A DNA stretch of 64,000 nucleotides from Sphingobacterium paucimobilis HER1398 (GTDB taxonomy: Bacteria; Bacteroidota; Bacteroidia; Sphingobacteriales; Sphingobacteriaceae). Position numbers and translations under genes: made by a program. The DNA lies in contig NZ_ATDL01000004.1 of assembly GCF_000416985.1 (NCBI RefSeq), positions 434,001-498,000 on the forward strand, written 5' to 3'. How positions within the stretch are numbered: position 1 is the first letter of the stretch; each line of letters opens with the position of its first letter. Positions 36,794 to 45,039 of the stretch are shown piece by piece. The notes under the pieces were generated by a model, which worked only from the letters and a program-made list of their open reading frames with translations, was not told the DNA's origin and did not search any database.

Positions 36794-38794
36794 ATGGGAA
36801 AGAATAAATTAATGAAGCTGTTATTTGGTATTGTTTTAATTTTCCATTCGGGGCAATTTGTATATGCACAGCATGTCAATTCCATCGGTTTGGAAATGGT
36901 CGATATCAGCCCAGGATATTTTTTGATGGGGAGTGCCGGTTACGGTAAGGACTATGACGAATCGCCTGCCCATAAGGTACAACTGACGGGGGCGTTTCGT
37001 ATAGCAGCTACCGAAATCACGAACAAGCAGTACGAGACCTTTCAAGCTTCGCATCGGGCTTTACGGGGTAAAAATGGTTTTTCTAATGAGGATGATGAAG
37101 CTGTTATCTATGTGAGTTACCACGATGCGGTTGCTTTTTGCGAGTGGCTGTCTAAGAAAGAAGGTAAGAACTACCGCCTTCCGACAGAGGCGGAATGGGA
37201 GTATGTATGCAGAGCTGGTACCATGAGCCCTTATGCAATAGGCGATCGGGTACTGCCGAAAGCAATGGAAAAAAATCAAGTGGTAAGTTGGGACCCGAAG
37301 GTTGTTTCTCTCCGTGTTAAGCAATCTGCACCCAATCAGTGGGGGATATACGATATGCATGGCAATGTAGAAGAATGGTGTCTAGATCATTATGGCGCTT
37401 ATAGTGATAATGTGGCATTAGATCCCGGGGGCTATAAAGAGGGCATATATCGTGTCACACGGGGGGGAAGTCATAATACACCTGTTGAATTTCTTCGTTC
37501 AGCAAATAGGAGTGCACTTATACCTGAAGATAGAACGATGTTTACGGGATTCCGAGTGGTAGAAGTGAGGACAGATACTAAGCTTACCTTTCAAGAAAGT
37601 CAGAGCGTGAATACGCCGAGCAATGCTCCAAAGAAGAATTGGAGTATAATGCAGAAGCCGGTCTTTGAGGAGCCTATCTCTTTTGTGAAAACAGATTCAT
37701 TAGGTATACAAAAAGGACTGTTTTATCATAACCACTGCCCAGCGGTCACCTGGACACCAAATGGTGATCTATTAGTTGTTTGGTTTTCTACAGATGATGA
37801 AAAGGGACGCGAAATGACAGTCCTGTCAAGCAGATTGAAGGAAGGTACTACTAGTTGGACCTCACCGTCTCTATTTTTTAATGTGCCGGATAGGAACATG
37901 ACAGGCTCTTCCCTTTTTTATGACCAGGAAGCAGACGTGATTTATCATACGAATGGTGTCGAAGCCGCAGGGACATGGAAGAATTTAGCTCTTGTACTTC
38001 GGGAGAGCAGGGATAACGGTTTTACATGGACAAGTCCCGTTTTTGTAAATCCTGAGCATGAGGTCGGCAATCAGGTTATCGCTGGAATGTTTAAGACAGC
38101 CAAAGGTTATCTAGTACAGGTCTGTGACGCGACGCCAACGGTACGGGGAGGGTCTATTTTACATATCTCCAAAGACAAGGGTAAGACCTGGTCTTCATCG
38201 GATAAAAATCGAGATCTAATTCCTCAATACAGCGAGCATGGAACAGGGAATAAAATCGCTGGTATCCATGCAGGAGTTGTTGAGTTGAAAGATGGGAGAC
38301 TACTGGCATTAGGACGCGATGACAATATCAAGAAGGACGGTAAGAACTATATGCCGATGAGTATCTCGGATGATCTTGGCGGGACTTGGAGATATGCCGC
38401 GAGCGAGTTTCCTCCTATATCAAGCGGACAACGCTTAATTCTTAAAAGGTTGAATGAAGGAGCACTATTGCTGATTTCATTTACAGATGGCAGAATTGAC
38501 GTAGAACATCGACAGGGAATGCCGTTTATGGGGCCGGAAGGAAGCTATATCGGTTACGGAATGTATGCGGCAGTATCCTACGATGAAGGGAAGACATGGC
38601 CTATCAAGAAGCTCATAACCGATGGTAAAGAACGTTACCTCTATGGTGGAGCATTTACGGGACATTTTAAGATGGATCAATATCATGCAGAACCTAAGGG
38701 CTACCTCGCGTTGACACAGACACCGGATAATATTATCCATCTCTTTAGTAGTGCGTTGCACTACCGTTTTAACTTACAATGGCTAACAAAATAA
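36794..38794 (+). CDS. Fusion of a formylglycine-enzyme-like domain and a sialidase-fold domain
   Basis: 666 residues with a signal peptide (about 1-26). Residues about 30-258 are an FGE-sulfatase/SUMF1 fold: MVDISPGYFLMGS, ATEITNKQYETF, RLPTEAEWEYVCRAG, GIYDMHGNVEEWC and TGFRVVEV. At the position where active FGEs carry the catalytic cysteine pair the sequence is RGGSHNTPVEF (about 223-233) with no cysteine, so sulfatase activation is unlikely. Residues about 290-666 form a six-bladed sialidase-like propeller with Asp boxes SRDNGFTW, SKDKGKTW, SDDLGGTW and SYDEGKTW. It probably acts on, or binds, the locus's glycan. The gene is 2 bp from the esterase. Confidence 0.82.
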   Translation: MGKNKLMKLLFGIVLIFHSGQFVYAQHVNSIGLEMVDISPGYFLMGSAGYGKDYDESPAHKVQLTGAFRIAATEITNKQYETFQASHRALRGKNGFSNEDDEAVIYVSYHDAVAFCEWLSKKEGKNYRLPTEAEWEYVCRAGTMSPYAIGDRVLPKAMEKNQVVSWDPKVVSLRVKQSAPNQWGIYDMHGNVEEWCLDHYGAYSDNVALDPGGYKEGIYRVTRGGSHNTPVEFLRSANRSALIPEDRTMFTGFRVVEVRTDTKLTFQESQSVNTPSNAPKKNWSIMQKPVFEEPISFVKTDSLGIQKGLFYHNHCPAVTWTPNGDLLVVWFSTDDEKGREMTVLSSRLKEGTTSWTSPSLFFNVPDRNMTGSSLFYDQEADVIYHTNGVEAAGTWKNLALVLRESRDNGFTWTSPVFVNPEHEVGNQVIAGMFKTAKGYLVQVCDATPTVRGGSILHISKDKGKTWSSSDKNRDLIPQYSEHGTGNKIAGIHAGVVELKDGRLLALGRDDNIKKDGKNYMPMSISDDLGGTWRYAASEFPPISSGQRLILKRLNEGALLLISFTDGRIDVEHRQGMPFMGPEGSYIGYGMYAAVSYDEGKTWPIKKLITDGKERYLYGGAFTGHFKMDQYHAEPKGYLALTQTPDNIIHLFSSALHYRFNLQWLTK

Positions 38795-38819
38795 TTAAAT
38801 CTAATAAACCCAAATTATC

Positions 38820-39908
38820 ATGAAAAAATGTTTTTTAACGACTCTAGGAATCGCTTCAGCGATACTTGTTTCAACTAATATAGTTTTAGCACAAGCAAAG
38901 AAAATCACCCAGGGCAACTTGGTAATATATAGGATTGGAGATGCCAATTCCAGTGGTGATATCAATAGTGATAAAGCCTGTCCGATTTACCTGGACGAAT
39001 ATAAGCTTTCAGTTGATAAAGCTGATCTGGTACAATCTATCGCATTACCTTCAGACAAAAGCGGTGCAAATAGACGAATTACAGCTATCGGAAGAGACAT
39101 CCTTTCGGGATGGATCAGTCTTTCTGATAACGGAAAGTATATCGTGGTGCCGGGTTATGATGCCCCACTAGGGGAGACTGTTGTCAATAAGTCATCGGCA
39201 GTAGTGAATAGAGTTGTTGCTCTTGTCGATATTGATGGCAAAGTGAATTCTGAAACTACGGCAAACAATCCATTTAGCGAAAATGCATACCGTAGCGCGG
39301 CTTCTATAGATGGGACAGATGTATGGATGTCCGGGGGAGGTGTCGCAGGAAATGGAGGCCTTTTCCATTTGACTAAGGGAACTAATCAAGGTACACACAT
39401 AGGAGGAATGAGTATTCGGCAGATTCGATTTTATGCAGGCGATTTGTTCATGGGGGACGGGGCACGTCTCTACCGTGTCAGTGCGAAAAATAGTACAACT
39501 CCGGGAACTAAGTTTGCGAATATAACAGGAGATCCCCGCTTTAAAAATGGGACGGGTTTCATAATCGTTAACCTGGCCGGGAAAGACCAGCCGGCAAAGA
39601 ATGTCGCTTATGTAATGACATTTCAGGAAGGGATATTTAAGTATTCGCAGGTAGGTAATAAGTGGGTTTTCAATGGTGAGTATACTGACTTGAAAAATCT
39701 GACCGGTGTCGAGGCTAAAGAAGAAAATGGCAAAGCTAAGCTATTTATAATCTCAAGCGCCAATACGCGAGGTGGAGATGGTGTTTTGTATGAGATAGCG
39801 GACATGTCTGGTCATAATGAAGATATTAATATGGGAGCATCCAAGGTGTTGGCAAAGTCCAATACAGGACAGACGTTTAGAAGTCTCGTATGGGCACCTA
39901 GTAATTAA
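38820..39908 (+). CDS. Secreted protein of unknown function, propeller-like
   Basis: 362 residues with a signal peptide (LTTLGIASAILVSTNIVLAQ). I do not recognise a named family. Repeated beta-rich segments with G-rich turns (ISLSDNGKYIVVPGYD, DVWMSGGGVAGNGGLFHL, GDLFMGDGARLYRVS, KLFIISSANTRGGDGVLYEI) suggest a beta-propeller. No catalytic motif is evident. Its place in the operon implies glycan binding or lyase/hydrolase function. Gap to the next gene is 6 bp. Confidence 0.6.
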   Translation: MKKCFLTTLGIASAILVSTNIVLAQAKKITQGNLVIYRIGDANSSGDINSDKACPIYLDEYKLSVDKADLVQSIALPSDKSGANRRITAIGRDILSGWISLSDNGKYIVVPGYDAPLGETVVNKSSAVVNRVVALVDIDGKVNSETTANNPFSENAYRSAASIDGTDVWMSGGGVAGNGGLFHLTKGTNQGTHIGGMSIRQIRFYAGDLFMGDGARLYRVSAKNSTTPGTKFANITGDPRFKNGTGFIIVNLAGKDQPAKNVAYVMTFQEGIFKYSQVGNKWVFNGEYTDLKNLTGVEAKEENGKAKLFIISSANTRGGDGVLYEIADMSGHNEDINMGASKVLAKSNTGQTFRSLVWAPSN

Positions 39909-39914
39909 CCAAAG

Positions 39915-42293
39915 GTGCATATGAAAAATTGGAGAAAGATAGTTGTGCTCTTTCTAGGAATTTTAGGCACAATTGTTCGTAGCCATGGACAAGAGCCCTC
40001 CTATACGGGAATAGACATTGTTGTTCTTGATAATCAGGATGCCTTAATTCAGCAAAGTGCAACAGTACTTTCTGAAGAGATTGCAAAAAGGTCCACTGTA
40101 GCTATTCGGATGGTGTCGAAGCCTGAGTCATTCAAGAAGGGAGTGCTAACGATTTTTGTCGGTACAGAAAAATCGGCAAAAGCAAGAGTAGAAGGAAGCA
40201 ACCACGAATTAGATGCTTTACCAAAGATCGGTAAAGACGGCTTTAAGGTAAAAAAAAACGACAAGCGAAATACATTACTTATTATCGGACATGATAGTAG
40301 AGGCTGTCTATATGGTGTGGGGCATGTACTTCGTAAGATACAGATGAAGGATAAGAATGTCGATTTAGCTTTGTTAAAGGCGATTTCGTCTACTCCCAGC
40401 AAACCGATACGTTCTCAAGGGCTGCACATCCATAAAAAAGGAGTAAACGAACCTTGGGGGATAGCTTACTTTGAGCAGTATGTTCGTGATCTGGCTTTAT
40501 TTGGTATGAATGTCGTGCAGCTTTCTACAGATATCACAGCATCACAGATAGCGGCAAGCAAAAAATACGGTATGGAAGTCTGGCTGTACGATCCATGCGA
40601 TAACAACAACAAAGCAAATGGTTACTATACGACAGAGGAGGGATTGAAATTGCAACTGGAACGTAGAAGAGAACGTTTGCGTAAACTGCCTCATGTTGAT
40701 GCGATATTTGTTCCTGGGGGAGATCCCGGGACCCTGAAGCCAGCGGAGTATTTTGGCTACCTTGACGTTCTGAAAGGATTGTTGAATGAAATACAGCCTA
40801 AAGCAAAAATCTGGGTGTCGATGCAATCTTTTCATATGACACAGGAATGGGTAGATACTTTTGTCCATAAAACCAATGAGAGAAAGGAATGGCTGGGTGG
40901 TTTTATTTTTGCGCCTTGGGGCAAGGTACCGATGTCCGAAATGCGTTCATATCTGCATCCTTCAGTCCAGATGGTAACTCTACCGGATATTTGTCATCCG
41001 ATGAACTCACAGTATCCAGTTCTTAATCTGGATATGGCTTTTGCTATGACTTATGGAAGATCCAGTATTAATCCGTTGCCCGCCATGCAAAAGCACATCC
41101 ATAATCTGTACAGCGATTTAAACGCAGGAAGTATCACTTATTCCGAAGCAAATTATGATGATTTGAATAAGTTTATTTGGAGCGACCAGGAATGGGATGC
41201 CTCTACAGATGTACGGGTGACATTACAAGATTACGCACGGTTATTCCTAGGTATACAAGATGTAGATCTATTTGTAAGGGGGGTAGAAGGCTTAGAAAAG
41301 AACTTTGATGGTCCACTTATAACTAATTCGTCGACTATTAGTCAGACCCTGAAGCTTTGGCAGGATCTGGAGAAAACAGTAGGTAAAGGAACGTTGGATA
41401 ATCCAAGATTTCAAATGCTCTTGTTCAAGGCATATTATGATATGTATCAGAGTGTAAGGCTGGTCTATGAAACAGAGTCGGAAGCCCTGGCCCTGGGCGA
41501 ACTAACTAAAAATAAAGCGCTTGGAATCGAGACCGTAATCAGTAATGCAAAGCGTTTTCTCCATAGACGTAATGTGGATGAATTATTTAACAGTTATAAA
41601 AATAAGTGTCATCAAATCTATAGCGCCAATGCTAAAACAGGAACGTTGAATATTGGAGATAATTATCGGTGGCTTATGGAAATTCAGCCCATGTCGAGTT
41701 CTCGAAATATTGATTTTCCATTAAATAATAAGGAATGGCTACTGGATCAATTCAGTAAAATTGAAAGTATGTCGTCCGAAATAGAGCAAAGGGAGGCATT
41801 GGGTAAAATTGTAAACCGTACCTCCGTCGGCAGTCAGGAGTATTATGATAATCTAGGCTCTCCGGAATCATTAATGCGAATTCAGGGTTTAGAAAATTGG
41901 GCTACCGATCCGGGCACTCTTAAAACGCCGCGTGTTTACTTTGGAAGTACGGAAGCTAAAATACCATTGGCCCAAAGACGCCAAATTTCGGGTTTATACG
42001 ACACACCGGTCACTGTTAGGTACGATAACCTGGACAAAGGTAGTTCCTATATTATTCGTATAGCTTATGGAGGTGTGTTCAAGAACCAGAAAATCCAATT
42101 GGTAGTGGATGGACACACGTTGCACGACTACCAGGTCCCAGACAAATCACGTATATACGAGTTTGAAATTCCGAAAAAGCTAACATTAGATGGGGGGATC
42201 AACCTCACATGGAAAGCAGAGGAAGGACAGACGATATCTCAGATAGCCGAAGTTTGGATTCTGAAAAAAAAGGATACAGTACTACAAGTATGA
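39915..42293 (+). CDS. Putative secreted glycoside hydrolase with GH20/GH67-type N-terminal domain
   Basis: 792 residues with a signal peptide (KIVVLFLGILGTIVRSHGQ). Residues about 30-160 have the alpha/beta fold found before GH20 and GH67/GH115 catalytic barrels (TIFVGTEKSAKA, LLIIGHDSRGCLYGVGHVLR). A TIM-barrel-like region follows (SQGLHIHKKGVNEPWGIAYFEQYVRDLALFGMN in part; FVPGGDPGTLKP; WVSMQSF; IWSDQEWD), then helices and a C-terminal beta-sandwich (about 680-785). The catalytic pair cannot be assigned with certainty. Activity on uronic acid or hexosamine linkages is possible. Confidence 0.6.
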   Translation: MHMKNWRKIVVLFLGILGTIVRSHGQEPSYTGIDIVVLDNQDALIQQSATVLSEEIAKRSTVAIRMVSKPESFKKGVLTIFVGTEKSAKARVEGSNHELDALPKIGKDGFKVKKNDKRNTLLIIGHDSRGCLYGVGHVLRKIQMKDKNVDLALLKAISSTPSKPIRSQGLHIHKKGVNEPWGIAYFEQYVRDLALFGMNVVQLSTDITASQIAASKKYGMEVWLYDPCDNNNKANGYYTTEEGLKLQLERRRERLRKLPHVDAIFVPGGDPGTLKPAEYFGYLDVLKGLLNEIQPKAKIWVSMQSFHMTQEWVDTFVHKTNERKEWLGGFIFAPWGKVPMSEMRSYLHPSVQMVTLPDICHPMNSQYPVLNLDMAFAMTYGRSSINPLPAMQKHIHNLYSDLNAGSITYSEANYDDLNKFIWSDQEWDASTDVRVTLQDYARLFLGIQDVDLFVRGVEGLEKNFDGPLITNSSTISQTLKLWQDLEKTVGKGTLDNPRFQMLLFKAYYDMYQSVRLVYETESEALALGELTKNKALGIETVISNAKRFLHRRNVDELFNSYKNKCHQIYSANAKTGTLNIGDNYRWLMEIQPMSSSRNIDFPLNNKEWLLDQFSKIESMSSEIEQREALGKIVNRTSVGSQEYYDNLGSPESLMRIQGLENWATDPGTLKTPRVYFGSTEAKIPLAQRRQISGLYDTPVTVRYDNLDKGSSYIIRIAYGGVFKNQKIQLVVDGHTLHDYQVPDKSRIYEFEIPKKLTLDGGINLTWKAEEGQTISQIAEVWILKKKDTVLQV

Positions 42294-42336
42294 AATAAGA
42301 TAAACTCACAAATAGCGTATCCATGAAATAGTAACC

Positions 42337-42356
42337 GATTCGCCGGCTGGCGGATC
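42337..42356. other. Small GC-rich hairpin downstream of the glycoside hydrolase gene
   Basis: GATTCGCC (42337-42344) pairs with GGCGGATC (42349-42356), with one G-U, around GGCT. No T-run follows. It may mark an mRNA processing or pausing site before the downstream lipoprotein gene. Confidence 0.4.
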
Positions 42357-42363
42357 ACCAAGT

Positions 42364-42470
42364 AATTATTTACATATGAAATATCCATGTAGTACAGGCT
42401 GCACAAAGACGAGTGAAAATACTTTGGATATTCCATATGGCCGTTAAAAGACAAATTATTTACATATGAA
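42364..42470 (+). repeat. Direct 17-bp repeat carrying two start codons
   Basis: AATTATTTACATATGAA occurs identically at 42364-42380 and 42454-42470, 90 bp apart. The second copy holds the ATG of the BACON/FISUMP lipoprotein gene. The first holds the ATG of a 23-codon frame. The duplication looks recent because there are no mismatches. Confidence 0.8.
42376..42447 (+). CDS. Possible 23-residue leader peptide
   Basis: A short frame, MKYPCSTGCTK onward, ends with TAA 18 bases before the next gene's ATG. It has exactly the same 17-bp start context as that gene. It could be a translated leader or simply the by-product of a duplicated start region. No similarity is recognised. Confidence 0.2.
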   Translation: MKYPCSTGCTKTSENTLDIPYGR

Positions 42471-43854
42471 TATGAGAGTAAAAACAAGAATATGTAGTTA
42501 TGCTATTTTAGGTGTACTGCTCTGCTTTTTTTATGCGTGTAAAAAAGACAAGGATGTCGATTTAGTCGCTAAAGAAGGACAATCGCTAGAACAAATAGTC
42601 TATGCTGATGATATACAAGGGACAGATGAAGTGTTCTTTGCAACAACGGGGGAATGGACCTCTAGTATTGCGCAGACTTCTGATTCGAATGAGCCAAATT
42701 GGATTTCTACCTCTTCAGACCATGGTATTGAAGGAAGCCATATCGTGCGGATAGATTTGAAACGCAATCGTACCGGGCAACGTCGGTCCGCAGTTATTAC
42801 ATTCTCGAGTGGTAATTCTAAGTTGCTTGTGCGTGTCACTCAAGAAGCGACTTTGGAAAATGGAGAATTTCCTCAGGATGGGCCTGATATCGTTGTGGAT
42901 GATGAAACATTACTGAGTCAAACCATTGAAGGTAATATAGAAAATGCCCTTCCTGTTACTTTTACCACGAGCGATTCGTGGAATGCGAGAGTGGAGGATG
43001 CTGATTTTACAGGTGTTCCGAGTTGGATCCGTCTTTCTCGTTACGAGGCAGGGAAGGGAACGCATACCTTGCAGTTTATGTTGCAGCAAAATATTTCTGA
43101 GGAAGAACGTTTGGCATTAGTGACTATACAGAGTGGTGATTCTGAAATTCGGATTGTGATTACACAGAAAGGAGCAGAACCAACAACAGGTACCGTCACC
43201 GACGTGGAAGGGAATAGCTATCCAACTAAGCGTTTTGGGAATCGATGGTGGATGTTAAAAAACTTACAGACGACCAGATATAAAGATAATATCGCTATTG
43301 CGAATGCAAGTACTAATGCGGGATGGAATGCCATCACCTTTGAGGCTATTGGTGGATATAGCACACGGATCAACACACCGTTTATATACTACACATTTGG
43401 TGTGGTCAATACAGGGAGGTTATGTCCTGAAGGGTGGCGTGTTCCAACAGAAAGTGATTTAATAGAGCTGTTCGACTATGTGAAGACTACGTATGGAGGT
43501 GGTACGAGCTTTCTAAAAGAACTGGCTGATAATAACAGTGGAATCGCAGATAATTGGACGGGCAGTAGTACTGTTGGCGCTATCGGTAATAACGCCGTTG
43601 CAACAAATAATGCGAGTGGGTTTAGTATGGCAGCAGTACGGCATCGTAATGCAGGTACCGCAGGCGGAGGTGACGGTGCATTTTCCGGTAGTGGTCAATA
43701 TGCAGGTCTATGGACAGCAACATCTAGTTCTGCTAATAATGCCCGGGTTTTTATCCTGCATTATTCCTACCATAAAGGTACTACTAATTATTTACAGGGA
43801 GCTTCTAAATCGACAGGGTATTCGTGTCGTTGCGTTAGGGATTCTTCGAAGTAG
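42466..43854 (+). CDS. BACON/FISUMP-domain surface lipoprotein
   Basis: 462 residues. Lipoprotein signal ends in FFYACKK (Cys near residue 25). Two BACON-type beta domains follow (about 40-130 with PNWISTSSDHGIEGSHIVRI, and 140-240 with PSWIRLSRYEAGKGTHTLQ). The C-terminal about 220 residues form a FISUMP domain (GNSYPTKRFGNRWWMLKNLQT, CPEGWRVPTESDL, CRCVRD). BACON domains usually mediate carbohydrate or mucin adhesion. It probably binds the locus substrate at the surface. Confidence 0.82.
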   Translation: MNMRVKTRICSYAILGVLLCFFYACKKDKDVDLVAKEGQSLEQIVYADDIQGTDEVFFATTGEWTSSIAQTSDSNEPNWISTSSDHGIEGSHIVRIDLKRNRTGQRRSAVITFSSGNSKLLVRVTQEATLENGEFPQDGPDIVVDDETLLSQTIEGNIENALPVTFTTSDSWNARVEDADFTGVPSWIRLSRYEAGKGTHTLQFMLQQNISEEERLALVTIQSGDSEIRIVITQKGAEPTTGTVTDVEGNSYPTKRFGNRWWMLKNLQTTRYKDNIAIANASTNAGWNAITFEAIGGYSTRINTPFIYYTFGVVNTGRLCPEGWRVPTESDLIELFDYVKTTYGGGTSFLKELADNNSGIADNWTGSSTVGAIGNNAVATNNASGFSMAAVRHRNAGTAGGGDGAFSGSGQYAGLWTATSSSANNARVFILHYSYHKGTTNYLQGASKSTGYSCRCVRDSSK

Positions 43855-43914
43855 ATAAGTCATTTTATCCCTATACTATTTATGATGTAGTATAGGGATA
43901 GCAAAACATAGAAT

Positions 43915-45026
43915 ATGATGAATAAACAGTTTTTTATTTTACTTTATAGTTTTTCTTGTTGGGTTTCCCTACTGAATGCGCAGGAATATCCAAACTTTCG
44001 ATGGATTGATTTTCAGGCTGACAAAACTGTCGTTGTACAAGGGCAGGGGTGGGGAAATGACGTAGTAAATAGGTTCGATCGGTTTCCCGGAATTTATAAG
44101 GATTCCGTAAGGCAGGACGTATGGAGGCTTTCCAGAAACTCTTCCGGGATTTATGTTGATTTTACAACCAATAGTGATAGCCTTGTGCTGGAGTATAAAT
44201 ACGGAGGCAAAGAATCCTTGAAGAATATGTCTTCGATAGGCGTGTCAGGAATGGATATGTATGCCAAGATGGGCTCGGGTAGATGGATTTGGGTGAAAGG
44301 AAAATATGTTTCCTTTGAAAAGGATAAGATGCAGTTGCTATTTGATGGTTTAGGTAATGATAAGGTGTTGTTTTATCGTTTGTACTTCCCTTTGTATAAT
44401 ACTATCTCTGATTTCCAATTTGGAATTAGGCGTAATGCGAATATCATATGGAAGTCTAATCCCGAAGCGCCGATTATTATTTATGGAACTTCAATCGCCC
44501 AAGGGGCCTCTGCATCCCGGGCTGGACTGTCGTGGAGCGCTATTCTGGGCCGAGAGACTCGTAGTCCCATTATTAATCTTGGATTCTCCGGAAATGGAAG
44601 GCTGGAGAAAGAGTTGGTTGATCTGATTGCGAAAAAAAAGCTTCAATCTATATTATTGATTGTTTACCAAATCTTGTCGCATTTAAAGATGAAGATGTTT
44701 ATCAACGACTGGTATATGCATTGAATAGGCTAAGAATGGAAAATCCCACCACTCCAATAATCTTTACCGAGCATGCTATCGCAACAATTGAATTGGTCAA
44801 TGATGCATCGCAAACAGATTATGTGCGGGTAAACCGTAATTTTAACAGATTTATAAAGGACCAGGTAGAAGGTAAAGATAGTAATGTCTACGTTTTGAAA
44901 GCAGAAGAGATTAATTTAGGCGTTAATAGTACTATCGATGGGGTTCATCCTTCCGATCTAGGTATGACACAATATGCAGAGGCCTATCTGCGATTAATAA
45001 ACAGGATTACTGCACTAAAAAAATAA
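43915..45026 (+). pseudogene. SGNH/GDSL hydrolase split by a -1 frame change at an A8G run
   Basis: The 5' frame (269 codons, ending at 44724) has a signal peptide, an SGNH accessory beta domain (about 25-180) and the nucleophile S193 in IIYGTSIAQG. It loses homology after the run at 44632-44640. The -1 frame from there continues the family (IIDCLPNLVAF, then NPTTPIIFTEH) and reaches the catalytic DGVHPSDLGM pair by 45026. The intact protein would have about 370 residues. The run reads A AAA AAG in phase, the classical -1 slippery heptamer, so programmed slippage, an A-run indel in the strain, and a sequencing error all fit. Without the shift there is no catalytic Asp-His. Confidence 0.8.
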
Positions 45027-45039
45027 CCAACCTATAAAC

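Noticed and set aside
36794..37560. Sulfatase-activating formylglycine-generating enzyme
   Set aside because: The cysteines required for activity are absent and no sulfatase gene is in the locus.
44721..45026. Separate small gene after the SGNH hydrolase
   Set aside because: Its sequence is the missing C-terminal part of the same enzyme, including the catalytic DGVHPS. It is the -1 frame continuation and not an independent gene.
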